64,000 nt of DNA from NCBI RefSeq assembly GCF_030817655.1, contig NZ_JAUSZM010000003.1:2046001-2110000 (forward strand), read 5' to 3'. The first letter of the stretch is position 1. Every line of letters starts with the position of its first letter. The DNA is from Streptomyces sp. V4I2. GTDB taxonomy: Bacteria > Actinomycetota > Actinomycetes > Streptomycetales > Streptomycetaceae. The notes beneath the pieces were generated by a model. It saw only the letters and a program-made list of their open reading frames with translations, did no database searches and was not told the DNA's origin. Of the stretch, positions 34,272 to 42,267 are shown in pieces. The translations under genes were made by a program, and so were the position numbers.

Positions 34272-34279
<8 letters not shown>

Positions 34280-35429
34280 GCTGGCCCTCCATCAGGACTG
34301 TGCTCATCAAAGACGTGAAGCGGTCGAACAGGTAGGCGGCGTCGTGCGGGCCGGCTGCCGCTTCGGGGTGGTACTGGACGCTGAAGGCCGGTCGGTCGAG
34401 GAGCTGCAGCCCCTCCACCACGTTGTCGTTGAGGCACACGTGGGACACCTCGGCGCGGCCGAACGGGGTGTCGGAGACCTTGTCGAGCGGGGCGTCAACG
34501 GCGAAGCCGTGGTTGTGCGCGGTGACTTCGACCTTGCCGGTGGAACGGTCCTGCACCGGCTGGTTGATGCCGCGGTGGCCGTACTTCAGCTTGTAGGTGC
34601 CGAAGCCCAGCGCGCGGCCCAGGATCTGGTTGCCGAAGCAGATGCCGAAGAGCGGGGTCCCGCGCTCCAGCACCGCCTGCATCAGGGCGACCGGATGATC
34701 GGCGGTGGCCGGGTCGCCGGGTCCGTTGGAGAAGAACACGCCGTCGGGCCGGACGGCGTAGACCTCCTCGACGCTCGCCGTGGCGGGCAGCACGTGCACC
34801 TCGATGCCGCGCTCGGCCATGCGGTGCGGGGTCATGCCCTTGATGCCGAGGTCGACGGCGGCGACGGTGAACTTCTTCTCGCCGATAGCGGGGACGACGT
34901 ACGTCTCCTTGGTGGCGACCTCCGCGGAGAGGTTCGCACCCTTCATCTCGGGGGCCTGGCGCACCTCGGTGAGCATGGTGCCGTCGTCGGGCAGCGCGTT
35001 GCCGGAGAAGATGCCGACGCGCATGGCGCCGCGCTCGCGCAGGTGGCGGGTCAGGGCGCGCGTGTCGATGCCGGAGATACCGACGACGCCCTGCGCGGCC
35101 AGTTCCTCGTCGAGGGTGCGGCGGGAGCGCCAGTTGGACGGCACGCGCGCGGGGTCGCGCACCACGTATCCGGCGACCCAGATCCGCTTCGACTCGGGGT
35201 CCTCGTCGTTGACGCCGGTGTTGCCGACGTGCGGGGCGGTCATCACCACGACCTGGCGGTGGTACGACGGGTCGGTGAGGGTCTCCTGGTAGCCGGTCAT
35301 GCCGGTGGAGAACACCGCTTCGCCGAAGGTCACCCCCACGGCCCCGTAGGCACGGCCGCGGAAGATCCGGCCGTCCTCCAGGACGAGTACCGCGGGAGTT
35401 TTGGCGGCTCCCCTTGTGGAGGTCGTCAT
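34272..35429 (-). CDS. carA: carbamoyl-phosphate synthase, small (glutaminase) subunit
   Basis: This 385-residue subunit hydrolyses glutamine and channels ammonia to CarB. The class-I glutamine amidotransferase triad is visible: Cys in [10 protein letters not shown], and His/Glu in [12 protein letters not shown]. The N-terminal CPSase small-chain domain starts [15 protein letters not shown]. The ATG at 35429 overlaps the stop of the membrane protein gene in an ATGA, and its 3' end overlaps carB by 8 bp. Stoichiometric translation of the complex is expected. Confidence 0.98.
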
Positions 35430-35992
35430 CGTGCGCCTTCCGTTTCCGTCTTGTTGATCATGGAGTTGATGGCGTCGACCCACGCGTTGTGCTCGGCCGC
35501 GCGCTCGGAGCGGAACCCGGAGTCGATCAGCCGCTCGCCGTGCGCCCAGGTCACGACGAGCAGCCCGCCCTCGGTCAGCACCTTGCCGGCGATGCCCTTG
35601 TCGAGCCGGGCCTCGCGCAGTGCCTCGAGAGGGACGAAGAAATCCGTCGCTCCCGGGCGTACGACGTCCAGTCCCGCGTCCGTCAGGGTGAGCTCGACCC
35701 GGCTGCGGGTGCCCAGGCCGTGCGCCACGATGCGGTCGAGCCACTGCCCGGCGGTGGTGGAGCCGTGGTAGCGGCCGCTCATCGTCAGTGTGGCCTCACC
35801 TGGCTCGGAAGGCGCGGTGGGCAGCTCGGGCAGGTCGCCCTGGAGCGTGCCGCGCCACTTCCAGCCCTCGCGCATCAGCCAGTAGACGAGCGCGACGAAG
35901 AGGGCGAGTCCGACGAGCCAGCCGATGCGGGCGGCCCAGTCGGTGACCTGAGCCGATTCCTTCTCGGCGGCCAGCAGCATTACAGGTGTCAC
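35426..35992 (-). CDS. conserved membrane protein with PH-like domain, inside pyr operon
   Basis: This 188-residue protein has one N-terminal transmembrane helix (about 17-38, [25 protein letters not shown]), followed by a cytoplasmic domain of about 150 residues that reads as a PH-like beta barrel ([70 protein letters not shown]). The GTG at 35992 overlaps the pyrC stop (GTGA) and the stop overlaps the carA start, so it is tightly coupled. A membrane protein at the same place occurs in the M. tuberculosis pyr operon (between pyrC and carA). Function unknown; membrane tethering of the pathway is a speculation. Confidence 0.82.
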   Translation of the reverse strand: MTPVMLLAAEKESAQVTDWAARIGWLVGLALFVALVYWLMREGWKWRGTLQGDLPELPTAPSEPGEATLTMSGRYHGSTTAGQWLDRIVAHGLGTRSRVELTLTDAGLDVVRPGATDFFVPLEALREARLDKGIAGKVLTEGGLLVVTWAHGERLIDSGFRSERAAEHNAWVDAINSMINKTETEGAR

Positions 35993-37275
35993 GTGAGCTT
36001 CCCGTCGACGAGCGTGGCCTTGCCCCGGAGCCACGTGTGCGTGACACGGCCCGGCAGCTCGCGACCCTCGTAGGGGGTGTTGCGGCTGCGCGAGGCGAAG
36101 CCCGCGGGGTCCACGGACCCACGGTATTCCGTGTCGACGAGCGTGAGGTTGGCGGGCTCACCTGCCGAGACGGGACGGCCCTGCCCCTTGGCCTGTCCGA
36201 TCTGTGCGGGCTTGACGGACATGCGGTCGGCGACCTGGGCCCAGTCGAGGAGCCCGGTGTCGACCATCGTCTCCTGGACCACCGACAGCGCGGTCTCCAG
36301 GCCGACCATGCCCATGGCGGCCGCGGCCCACTCGCAGTCCTTGTCCTCGTGCGGGTGCGGGGCGTGGTCGGTGGCCACGATGTCGATCGTGCCGTCCGCG
36401 AGGGCCTCACGCAGGGCGAGCACGTCGCGCTCGGTGCGCAGCGGCGGGTTGACCTTGAAGACCGGGTTGTAGGTACGCACCAGCTCATCCGTGAGGAGGA
36501 GGTGGTGCGGGGTGACCTCGGCGGTGACGTCGATGCCGCGGGACTTGGCCCAGCGGACGATCTCCACCGAGCCCGCGGTCGACAGGTGGCAGATGTGGAC
36601 GCGGGAGCCGACGTGCTCGGCGAGCAGGACATCCCGGGCGATGATCGATTCTTCGGCCACCGCCGGCCAGCCGCCGAGACCCAGCTCGGCGGAGACGATG
36701 CCCTCGTTCATCTGGGCGCCCTCGGTCAGCCGCGGCTCCTGCGCGTGCTGGGCGACGACCCCGCCGAAGGCCTTCACGTACTCCAGCGCCCGGCGCATGA
36801 TCACGGCGTCGTCGACACACTTGCCGTCGTCGGAGAAGACGGTGACGCCCGCGGCCGACTCGTGCATCGCGCCCAGCTCGGCGAGCTTGCGGCCCTCCAG
36901 GGCGACGGTGACGGCACCGATGGGCTGCACGTCGCAGTAGCCGTGCTCCTGGCCGAGCCGGTAGACCTGCTCGACCACACCGGCGGTGTCGGCGACCGGG
37001 AAGGTGTTGGCCATGGCGAACACGGTGGTGTAGCCCCCGGAGGCGGCCGCCCGCGTGCCGGTCAGCACGGTCTCGGAGTCCTCGCGGCCGGGCTCGCGCA
37101 GGTGGGTGTGCAGGTCCACCAGACCCGGCAGCAACACCTTGCCGCCGGCCTCGACGACCTCGGCGCCTTCAGCCGACAGACCGGCGCCCACCTCTGCGAT
37201 GGTCGCGCCGTCGATCAGCACGTCCTGCGGCTCGCCGCCGAGCACCTTCGCACCACGGATCAGGATCTTGCTCAT
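35989..37275 (-). CDS. pyrC: dihydroorotase
   Basis: This 428-residue amidohydrolase closes carbamoyl aspartate to dihydroorotate. It is the type I class, with metal ligands in VDLHTHLREPG, His residues in HICHLST and the Asp in ATDHAPH; the carboxylated-Lys position is not obvious by eye. The ATG at 37275 lies 5 bp from the pyrB stop. The 3' end overlaps the membrane protein gene by 4 bp. Confidence 0.96.
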   Translation of the reverse strand: MSKILIRGAKVLGGEPQDVLIDGATIAEVGAGLSAEGAEVVEAGGKVLLPGLVDLHTHLREPGREDSETVLTGTRAAASGGYTTVFAMANTFPVADTAGVVEQVYRLGQEHGYCDVQPIGAVTVALEGRKLAELGAMHESAAGVTVFSDDGKCVDDAVIMRRALEYVKAFGGVVAQHAQEPRLTEGAQMNEGIVSAELGLGGWPAVAEESIIARDVLLAEHVGSRVHICHLSTAGSVEIVRWAKSRGIDVTAEVTPHHLLLTDELVRTYNPVFKVNPPLRTERDVLALREALADGTIDIVATDHAPHPHEDKDCEWAAAAMGMVGLETALSVVQETMVDTGLLDWAQVADRMSVKPAQIGQAKGQGRPVSAGEPANLTLVDTEYRGSVDPAGFASRSRNTPYEGRELPGRVTHTWLRGKATLVDGKLT

Positions 37276-37280
37276 CTGTC

Positions 37281-38315
37281 TTACTTCTCCTCGTCCGCAG
37301 AAATGGTGTGCGCGGAGCGCTCGCTGGAAGGGTGGTGGTGGGAGACGGGCGGGCGGGTGTGGCTGACGGCGGGTTCGTTGCCGCCCAGGAGCAGGTAGAG
37401 GACGGCCATCCGGACGGAGACTCCGTTTGCGACCTGCTCGACGACGGTGCAGCGGTCGGAATCGGCAACCTCGGCGGTGATCTCCATGCCGCGGACCATC
37501 GGACCGGGGTGCATCACGATGGCGTGCTCGGGCATCTTCGCCATACGCTCGCCGTCGAGGCCGTAGCGCCGCGCGTACTCGCGCTCGGTCGGGAAGAACG
37601 CCGCGTTCATGCGCTCGCGCTGGACGCGCAGCATCATCACCGCGTCGGACTTGGAAAGCGTGCTGTCCAGCTCGTAGGAGACCTCGCAGGGCCAGGTCTC
37701 GACGCCGACCGGCACCAGGGTGGGCGGGGCGACCAGGGTGACCTCGGCACCGAGGGTGTGCAGCAGGTCGACGTTGGAGCGGGCCACCCGGCTGTGCAGG
37801 ATGTCGCCGACGATCGTGATCCGCTTGCCGGCGAGGTCCTGCCCGATCCCGGCGTCCCGCCCGACGAGCCGGCGGCGCATGGTGAAGGCGTCCAGCAGGG
37901 CCTGCGTCGGGTGCTGGTGGGTGCCGTCACCGGCGTTGATCACGGCCGCGTCGATCCAGCCGGAGTTGGCCAGGCGGTACGGGGCTCCGGAGGCGCCGTG
38001 CCGGATGACGACGGCGTCCACGCCCATGGCTTCGAGGGTCTGGGCGGTGTCCTTCAGGGACTCGCCCTTGGACACGCTCGACCCCTTGGCGGAGAAGTTG
38101 ATGACGTCCGCGGACAGGCGCTTCTCGGCGGCCTCGAAGGAGATCCGGGTCCGGGTGGAGTCCTCGAAGAAGAGGTTGACGACGGTTCGGCCGCGCAGGG
38201 TCGGCAGTTTCTTGATCGGCCGGTCGGCGACCCGGGCCATCTCCTCGGCGGTGTCGAGGATCAGGACGGCGTCGTCGCGGGTGAGGTCGGCGGCCGAGAT
38301 GAGATGACGCTGCAT
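37281..38315 (-). CDS. pyrB: aspartate carbamoyltransferase, catalytic subunit
   Basis: This 344-residue enzyme condenses carbamoyl phosphate with aspartate. The carbamoyl-phosphate loop [11 protein letters not shown] and the second binding motif [10 protein letters not shown] are intact. The C-terminus has an extra tail of about 30 residues rich in His, Ser and Pro ([17 protein letters not shown]) that is probably disordered and longer than in E. coli. No pyrI regulatory subunit is present. The ATG at 38315 lies 88 bp downstream of the pyrR stop. Confidence 0.97.
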   Translation of the reverse strand: MQRHLISAADLTRDDAVLILDTAEEMARVADRPIKKLPTLRGRTVVNLFFEDSTRTRISFEAAEKRLSADVINFSAKGSSVSKGESLKDTAQTLEAMGVDAVVIRHGASGAPYRLANSGWIDAAVINAGDGTHQHPTQALLDAFTMRRRLVGRDAGIGQDLAGKRITIVGDILHSRVARSNVDLLHTLGAEVTLVAPPTLVPVGVETWPCEVSYELDSTLSKSDAVMMLRVQRERMNAAFFPTEREYARRYGLDGERMAKMPEHAIVMHPGPMVRGMEITAEVADSDRCTVVEQVANGVSVRMAVLYLLLGGNEPAVSHTRPPVSHHHPSSERSAHTISADEEK

Positions 38316-38374
38316 CTGTCAGGCTCCGTAAGGCAGTTCAGGTCGGGAGATTTCGCGCGCGGGCGTGCGGGGGC

Positions 38375-38400
38375 GCACTCGGGGACGTACGGCCGAGTGC
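38375..38400 (-). terminator. intercistronic hairpin between pyrR and pyrB
   Basis: GCACTCGG (38375-38382) and CCGAGTGC (38393-38400) form an 8-bp stem with a 10-base loop directly after the pyrR stop codon. It could be a partial terminator or RNA-stability element. No U-run follows. Confidence 0.4.
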
Positions 38401-38402
38401 TG

Positions 38403-38972
38403 CTACTGCTCGCGCGTCGGGGAGGTCTTCACACCGAGCAGCACGGTGTCGCGACCGTCCTCCTCGGCGAGCTGGACCTTGACCGTCTCCCGCAGCGACG
38501 TGGGGAGGTTCTTGCCGACGTAGTCGGCGCGGATGGGCAGTTCGCGGTGGCCCCGGTCGACGAGGACCGCGAGCTGGACCGCGCGGGGGCGCCCGATGTC
38601 GTTCAGGGCGTCGAGGGCGGCTCGGATGGTGCGGCCGGAGAAGAGCACGTCGTCGACGAGGACGACCAGCCTGCCGTCGATGCCGTCACCGGGGATGTCG
38701 GTGCGGGCCAGCGCACGTGGCGGGTGCATGCGCAGGTCGTCGCGGTACATGGTGATGTCGAGGGAGCCGACCGGGATCTTGCGGTCGGTGATCTCTTCGA
38801 GCTTGGCGGCGAGCCGCTGGGCGAGGAAGACGCCCCGGGTGGGAATGCCGAGGAGCACCACGTCGTCGGCGCCCTTGGCGCGCTCGACGATCTCGTGGGC
38901 GATGCGGGTCAGTACCCGCGCGATGTCAGGGCCTTCGAGCACTGGCCTTGCATCGGACGCTTGAGTGTCCAT
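38403..38972 (-). CDS. pyrR: PyrR bifunctional pyrimidine-operon regulator/uracil phosphoribosyltransferase
   Basis: This 189-residue protein matches PyrR, which binds pyr mRNA in response to UMP and also has weak UPRTase activity. The PRPP-binding motif [21 protein letters not shown] (about 103-123) is intact, as are [13 protein letters not shown] and [11 protein letters not shown]. The ATG at 38972 has AAGGAGG (38983-38989), directly beside a PyrR-type binding hairpin in the leader. It is the first gene of the pyr operon and is divergent from bldD. Confidence 0.97.
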   Translation of the reverse strand: MDTQASDARPVLEGPDIARVLTRIAHEIVERAKGADDVVLLGIPTRGVFLAQRLAAKLEEITDRKIPVGSLDITMYRDDLRMHPPRALARTDIPGDGIDGRLVVLVDDVLFSGRTIRAALDALNDIGRPRAVQLAVLVDRGHRELPIRADYVGKNLPTSLRETVKVQLAEEDGRDTVLLGVKTSPTREQ

Positions 38973-38982
38973 AAGAAACGGA

Positions 38983-39007
38983 CCTCCTTCTCCGCCTCAC
39001 GGGACGG
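38983..39007 (-). promoter_or_regulatory. PyrR-binding hairpin adjoining the pyrR Shine-Dalgarno
   Basis: On the transcribed strand UCCCGUGAGGC (39004-38994) fits the PyrR binding-loop consensus UCCNGNGAGGY. Flanking CCG and CGG close a small stem (38992-39007). The Shine-Dalgarno AAGGAGG (38983-38989) starts two bases further on, so PyrR bound here would block ribosomes. No terminator hairpin is seen in this leader, which favours translational repression over transcription attenuation, as reported for mycobacterial pyr. Confidence 0.7.
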
Positions 39008-39126
39008 ACCTTAAAGGACGTCGGATTTGCGCCATCCACGGTAGCAGGCCGGGACGACGTCCCTGATCACCCCCTTGGCCCAACGGGCCACCGATACCAC
39101 GGAAGAGTCGGTGCGGACCATTCGGC

Positions 39127-39156
39127 TTGACGCGGAAGAGTAACGCTGCGTAACCT
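39127..39156 (+). promoter_or_regulatory. bldD promoter
   Basis: TTGACG (39127-39132), an 18-bp spacer and TAACCT (39151-39156) form a principal-sigma-type promoter about 70 bp upstream of the bldD ATG. The -10 lies inside the BldD-type palindrome. Confidence 0.65.
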
Positions 39157-39169
39157 CACAGTGAGTTAC
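39150..39169. promoter_or_regulatory. BldD autoregulatory operator
   Basis: GTAACCTCACAGTGAGTTAC is a near-perfect inverted repeat with TCAC/GTGA core, the symmetry expected for BldD. It covers the -10 of the bldD promoter, matching the known negative autoregulation of bldD in Streptomyces coelicolor. Confidence 0.7.
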
Positions 39170-39225
39170 CAGCCGCGCGGCATGGAAACAACCCAGTCGC
39201 GTCGACACAGTGTCCGGGGAGCTAT

Positions 39226-39729
39226 ATGTCCAGCGAATACGCCAAACAGCTCGGGGCCAAGCTCCGGGCCATCCGCACCCAGCAGGGCCTTTCCCTCCAC
39301 GGTGTCGAGGAGAAGTCCCAGGGTCGTTGGAAGGCCGTCGTGGTCGGTTCGTACGAGCGCGGCGACCGCGCCGTGACCGTGCAGCGACTTGCCGAGCTGG
39401 CGGATTTCTACGGGGTTCCGGTGCAGGAGCTGCTGCCGGGCACCACGCCGGGCGGTGCCGCCGAGCCGCCGCCGAAGCTGGTCCTCGACCTGGAGCGGCT
39501 GGCCCACGTGCCGGCCGAGAAGGCGGGTCCCCTCCAGCGGTATGCCGCCACCATCCAGTCCCAGCGCGGTGACTACAACGGCAAGGTGCTCTCGATCCGC
39601 CAGGACGACCTGCGCACACTCGCCGTCATCTACGACCAGTCGCCCTCGGTCCTCACCGAGCAGCTGATCAGCTGGGGCGTCCTGGACGCGGACGCGCGCC
39701 GTGCGGTGGCCTCCCACGAGGACAGCTGA
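39226..39729 (+). CDS. bldD: BldD, c-di-GMP-responsive developmental master regulator
   Basis: This 167-residue protein is BldD. The N-terminal XRE-type helix-turn-helix domain spans about 1-70 (SEYAKQLGAKLRAIR, SYERGDRAVTVQRLAEL). The C-terminal domain has both c-di-GMP signature parts, RGD (114-116) and RQDD (125-128), which bind a tetrameric c-di-GMP that dimerises the protein and represses sporulation genes during vegetative growth. The length equals the S. coelicolor protein. It is a lone rightward gene, divergent from the pyr operon and followed by two strong hairpins. Confidence 0.98.
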   Translation: MSSEYAKQLGAKLRAIRTQQGLSLHGVEEKSQGRWKAVVVGSYERGDRAVTVQRLAELADFYGVPVQELLPGTTPGGAAEPPPKLVLDLERLAHVPAEKAGPLQRYAATIQSQRGDYNGKVLSIRQDDLRTLAVIYDQSPSVLTEQLISWGVLDADARRAVASHEDS

Positions 39730-39755
39730 GCCGCTTCTCACCTGAGCAGAAACGT

Positions 39756-39805
39756 GCCGCCGGGGTGGCCGGAACTTCACGGTTCCAGCTACCCCGGCGG
39801 CTTTC
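39756..39805 (+). terminator. bldD terminator
   Basis: Arms GCCGCCGGGGT (39756-39766) and ACCCCGGCGGC (39791-39801) pair perfectly, with an inner GGAAC/GGTTCC hairpin, and are followed by TTTCT. It starts 26 bp after the bldD stop. Confidence 0.9.
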
Positions 39806-39838
39806 TGCGGGCCTGACGGGGCTCCGGGGCACAGGGAC

Positions 39839-39878
39839 GCCCAAGGGCCCGCAGCGTCACCGCTGCGGGCCCTTGGGC
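39839..39878. terminator. terminator of the nusB-efp unit (bidirectional)
   Basis: GCCCAAGGGCCCGCAGCG (39839-39856) and CGCTGCGGGCCCTTGGGC (39861-39878) form a perfect 18-bp stem with loop TCAC. It lies 64 bp beyond the nusB stop and downstream of bldD, so it separates the convergent units. Confidence 0.88.
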
Positions 39879-39942
39879 AATGCGTGCCGATCGCGCCGGT
39901 CCCCCCGGCGCCTCGTGGCGGCTCCTGTGCCTCGTCGTGGCG

Positions 39943-40377
39943 CTAGGCCTCGTCGCGGCGCAGCGAGGGCTTGAGTTCCTTGAACCGGCCGAGCAGGCCG
40001 TTCACGAACGAGGGCGACTCGTCCGTGGAGAACTCCTTCGCCAGCTGCACCATCTCGTCGAGGACGACGGCGTCAGGCGTCTCGTCCGCCCAGATCAGCT
40101 CGTAGGCGCCGAGGCGCAGGATGTTGCGGTCGACGACGGGCATCCTGTCGAGCGTCCAGCCGACCGAGTACTGGGCGATCAGCTCGTCGATGCGCTTCGC
40201 GTGCTGCGCGTACCCCTCGACCAGCTGCATCGTGTACTCGCTCACCGGCGGCTGCCGGGTGTCGCCCCGGGAGAGCCGGATCCAGTCCGCGAGGACCGTC
40301 AGGACGTCCGCGTCGCGCTGGTCACCCTCGAAGAGGATCTGGAAGGCGCGCTTGCGGGCCGTGTTGCGGGCAGCCAC
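39943..40377 (-). CDS. nusB: transcription antitermination factor NusB
   Basis: This 144-residue all-helical protein binds boxA RNA with S10 (NusE) in rRNA antitermination. The N-terminal [22 protein letters not shown] and the C-terminal [34 protein letters not shown] elements are typical. The GTG at 40377 starts 2 bp after the efp stop, so it is co-translated with efp. The C-terminal [12 protein letters not shown] is also conserved. Confidence 0.97.
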   Translation of the reverse strand: [144 protein letters not shown]

Positions 40378-40379
40378 GG

Positions 40380-40946
40380 TTAGCTGTTCACCCGGCCGAG
40401 GTAGTCGCTCGTGCGGGTGTCGACCTTGATCTTCTCACCGGTGGTGATGAAGAGCGGGACGTTGATCTGGTGACCGGTCTCCAGGATGGCGGGCTTGGTG
40501 CCACCGGTGGAGCGGTCGCCCTGGACGCCCGGTTCGGTCTCCTGGATGACGAGCTCGACGGCGGCCGGCAGCTCCACGAAGAGCACCTCGCCCTCGTGCT
40601 GCGCCACGGTGGCGGTGAAGCCCTCGATCAGGAAGTTGGCGGCGTCGCCGACAGCCTTGCGGTCGACCATGAGCTGGTCGTAGGTCTCCATGTCCATGAA
40701 GACGAAGTACTCGCCGTCCATGTAGGAGAACTGCATGTCGCGCTTGTCGATCGTGGCCGTCTCGACCTTGACGCCGGCGTTGAACGTCTTGTCGACGACC
40801 TTGCCGGAAAGCACGTTCTTCAGCTTGGTGCGCACGAAGGCCGGGCCCTTGCCGGGCTTGACGTGCTGGAACTCGACGACGGACCACAGCTGGCCTCCGT
40901 CGAGCTTGAGCACCAGGCCGTTCTTGAGGTCGTTCGTGGAAGCCAC
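40380..40946 (-). CDS. efp: translation elongation factor P
   Basis: This 188-residue factor relieves ribosome stalling at polyproline motifs. It has the three OB/KOW-like domains; the domain-I tip [13 protein letters not shown] carries the Lys position that is modified in some bacteria. The GTG at 40946 is preceded by AGGAG at 11 bases. The efp-nusB order downstream of an M24 peptidase gene is widespread in bacteria. Several proline-rich proteins in this window (such as that at 42268-43134) would be expected clients. Confidence 0.98.
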   Translation of the reverse strand: MASTNDLKNGLVLKLDGGQLWSVVEFQHVKPGKGPAFVRTKLKNVLSGKVVDKTFNAGVKVETATIDKRDMQFSYMDGEYFVFMDMETYDQLMVDRKAVGDAANFLIEGFTATVAQHEGEVLFVELPAAVELVIQETEPGVQGDRSTGGTKPAILETGHQINVPLFITTGEKIKVDTRTSDYLGRVNS

Positions 40947-40994
40947 GGTTGCGGAATCTCCTGGACTGACGTGGACGACCCCGGGGGCACACGC

Positions 40995-42101
40995 CTACAG
41001 CGCGAGCAGCTCCTTGGTCGTGATGGTGAGTAGCTCTGGGCCGCCGTCCGCCTCGGGGCGGACGACGAGCGTGTCATCGATCCGGACGCCGCCCCGGCCC
41101 GGGAGGTGAACCCCCGGTTCGACGGTGACCGGCACGCAAGCGTCCAGTTTACCCATGGCCGCGGGGGCAAGCTGCGGCTCCTCGTCGATTTCGAGTCCCA
41201 CACCGTGCCCCGTCAGGGCCGGAAGGCCCTCCGCGTACCCCGCGGAGTCCAGTGCCTGGCGTGCGGCGCGGTCCACGTCGCGGTAGGCGGCGCCGGGTAC
41301 GAGACTCTCCCGTCCGGCCCGCTGGGCGGCGAAGACGAGGTCGTACAGCTCGATCTGCCAGTCCGCCGGGGACGTACCGATGACGAAGGTACGGCCGATC
41401 TCGCACCGGTAGCCGCGGTAGGTCGCGCCGAGGCAGACGGACAGAAAGTCACCCTCCTCGACGCGTCGGTCGGTGGGGCGGTGGCCGCGTCTGCCGGAGT
41501 TCGGGCCGGTACCGACGGAGGTCGCGAAGGCGGGACCGTCGGCGCCGTGGTCGACCAGGCGTCGCTCCAGTTCCAGGGCCAGGTGACGTTCGGTACGGCC
41601 GACGAGGATGGACTCGAGCAGTTCACCGAGGGCCTGATCGGCGATTTCGGCGCCGATCCTGAGGCAGGAGATCTCCTCCTCGTCCTTCACCACCCGCAGC
41701 TGCTCGACGGCGCCGCCCAGATCCGCGAGGCGCAGCCGGGGCACGACCGAGCGGATGGCGCGGTGCCGGGCGACGGTCAGGTGATGCTCCTCCACGGCGA
41801 GGGACTCACCGCCCTGCCCTGCCGCGAGGTCGGCGGCGGCGACGGCCGGGTCGCCACCGGATCCGGGCAGCCTCTGCACGCGCAGCGCCTCGTCGGGCCG
41901 GCCTTCGGCAGGGCGGTCGTCCGGTGGGCCGGGGCACAGCAGCAGGTCCTCGGTCCTGCCGAGCAGCAGGACGGCGCCGTGCGGGGCGGTGCCTGCGAGA
42001 TAGCGGACGTTGGCGGGGCGGGTCACCAGCGCGGAGGCGCTGCCGCTGGCTTGGCAGCGTTCCCGTAGGCGGGTTCGGCGGGCACCGTAGACCTCTGACA
42101 T
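40995..42101 (-). CDS. M24 (aminopeptidase P/prolidase) family protein with altered metal ligands
   Basis: This 368-residue protein has the creatinase N-terminal domain (1-140) and the pita-bread M24 fold. Three of the five expected metal ligands are changed: the first Asp is Cys223 (SVCLGATYRGY), the second is Glu234 (CEIGRTF) and the last Glu is Asp342 (RIDDT). His299 (TGHGVGLEI) and Glu328 (VEPGVHL) remain. The position upstream of efp matches the gene usually called pepQ, but Xaa-Pro peptidase activity is doubtful. The ATG at 42101 gives normal length. Confidence 0.85.
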   Translation of the reverse strand: MSEVYGARRTRLRERCQASGSASALVTRPANVRYLAGTAPHGAVLLLGRTEDLLLCPGPPDDRPAEGRPDEALRVQRLPGSGGDPAVAAADLAAGQGGESLAVEEHHLTVARHRAIRSVVPRLRLADLGGAVEQLRVVKDEEEISCLRIGAEIADQALGELLESILVGRTERHLALELERRLVDHGADGPAFATSVGTGPNSGRRGHRPTDRRVEEGDFLSVCLGATYRGYRCEIGRTFVIGTSPADWQIELYDLVFAAQRAGRESLVPGAAYRDVDRAARQALDSAGYAEGLPALTGHGVGLEIDEEPQLAPAAMGKLDACVPVTVEPGVHLPGRGGVRIDDTLVVRPEADGGPELLTITTKELLAL

Positions 42102-42200
42102 GACACGAGCGTAGGAGCGGTGTCCGGATTGTGCTGGTTGGGAGGGTGCCGTTTGGGGGATGGCGGTGCGACTGAGTGTTGGTCGCCGGGTGCGCGCCCG

Positions 42201-42261
42201 GTGGGGGCTGGTCGCGCCCACGCGGCGAAGCCGCATATCGATACGGCCCCGCGCCCCTAAA
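42201..42261. repeat. Streptomyces intergenic repeat with nested hairpin
   Basis: The segment has an outer GGGGGC/GCCCC pairing and an inner GCGGC-GAA-GCCGC hairpin, and ends with GCGCCCCTAA. I recall very similar segments from intergenic regions of many Streptomyces chromosomes. It lies directly after the P-loop gene stop and could serve as its terminator. Confidence 0.55.
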
Positions 42262-42267
42262 CGTCGG

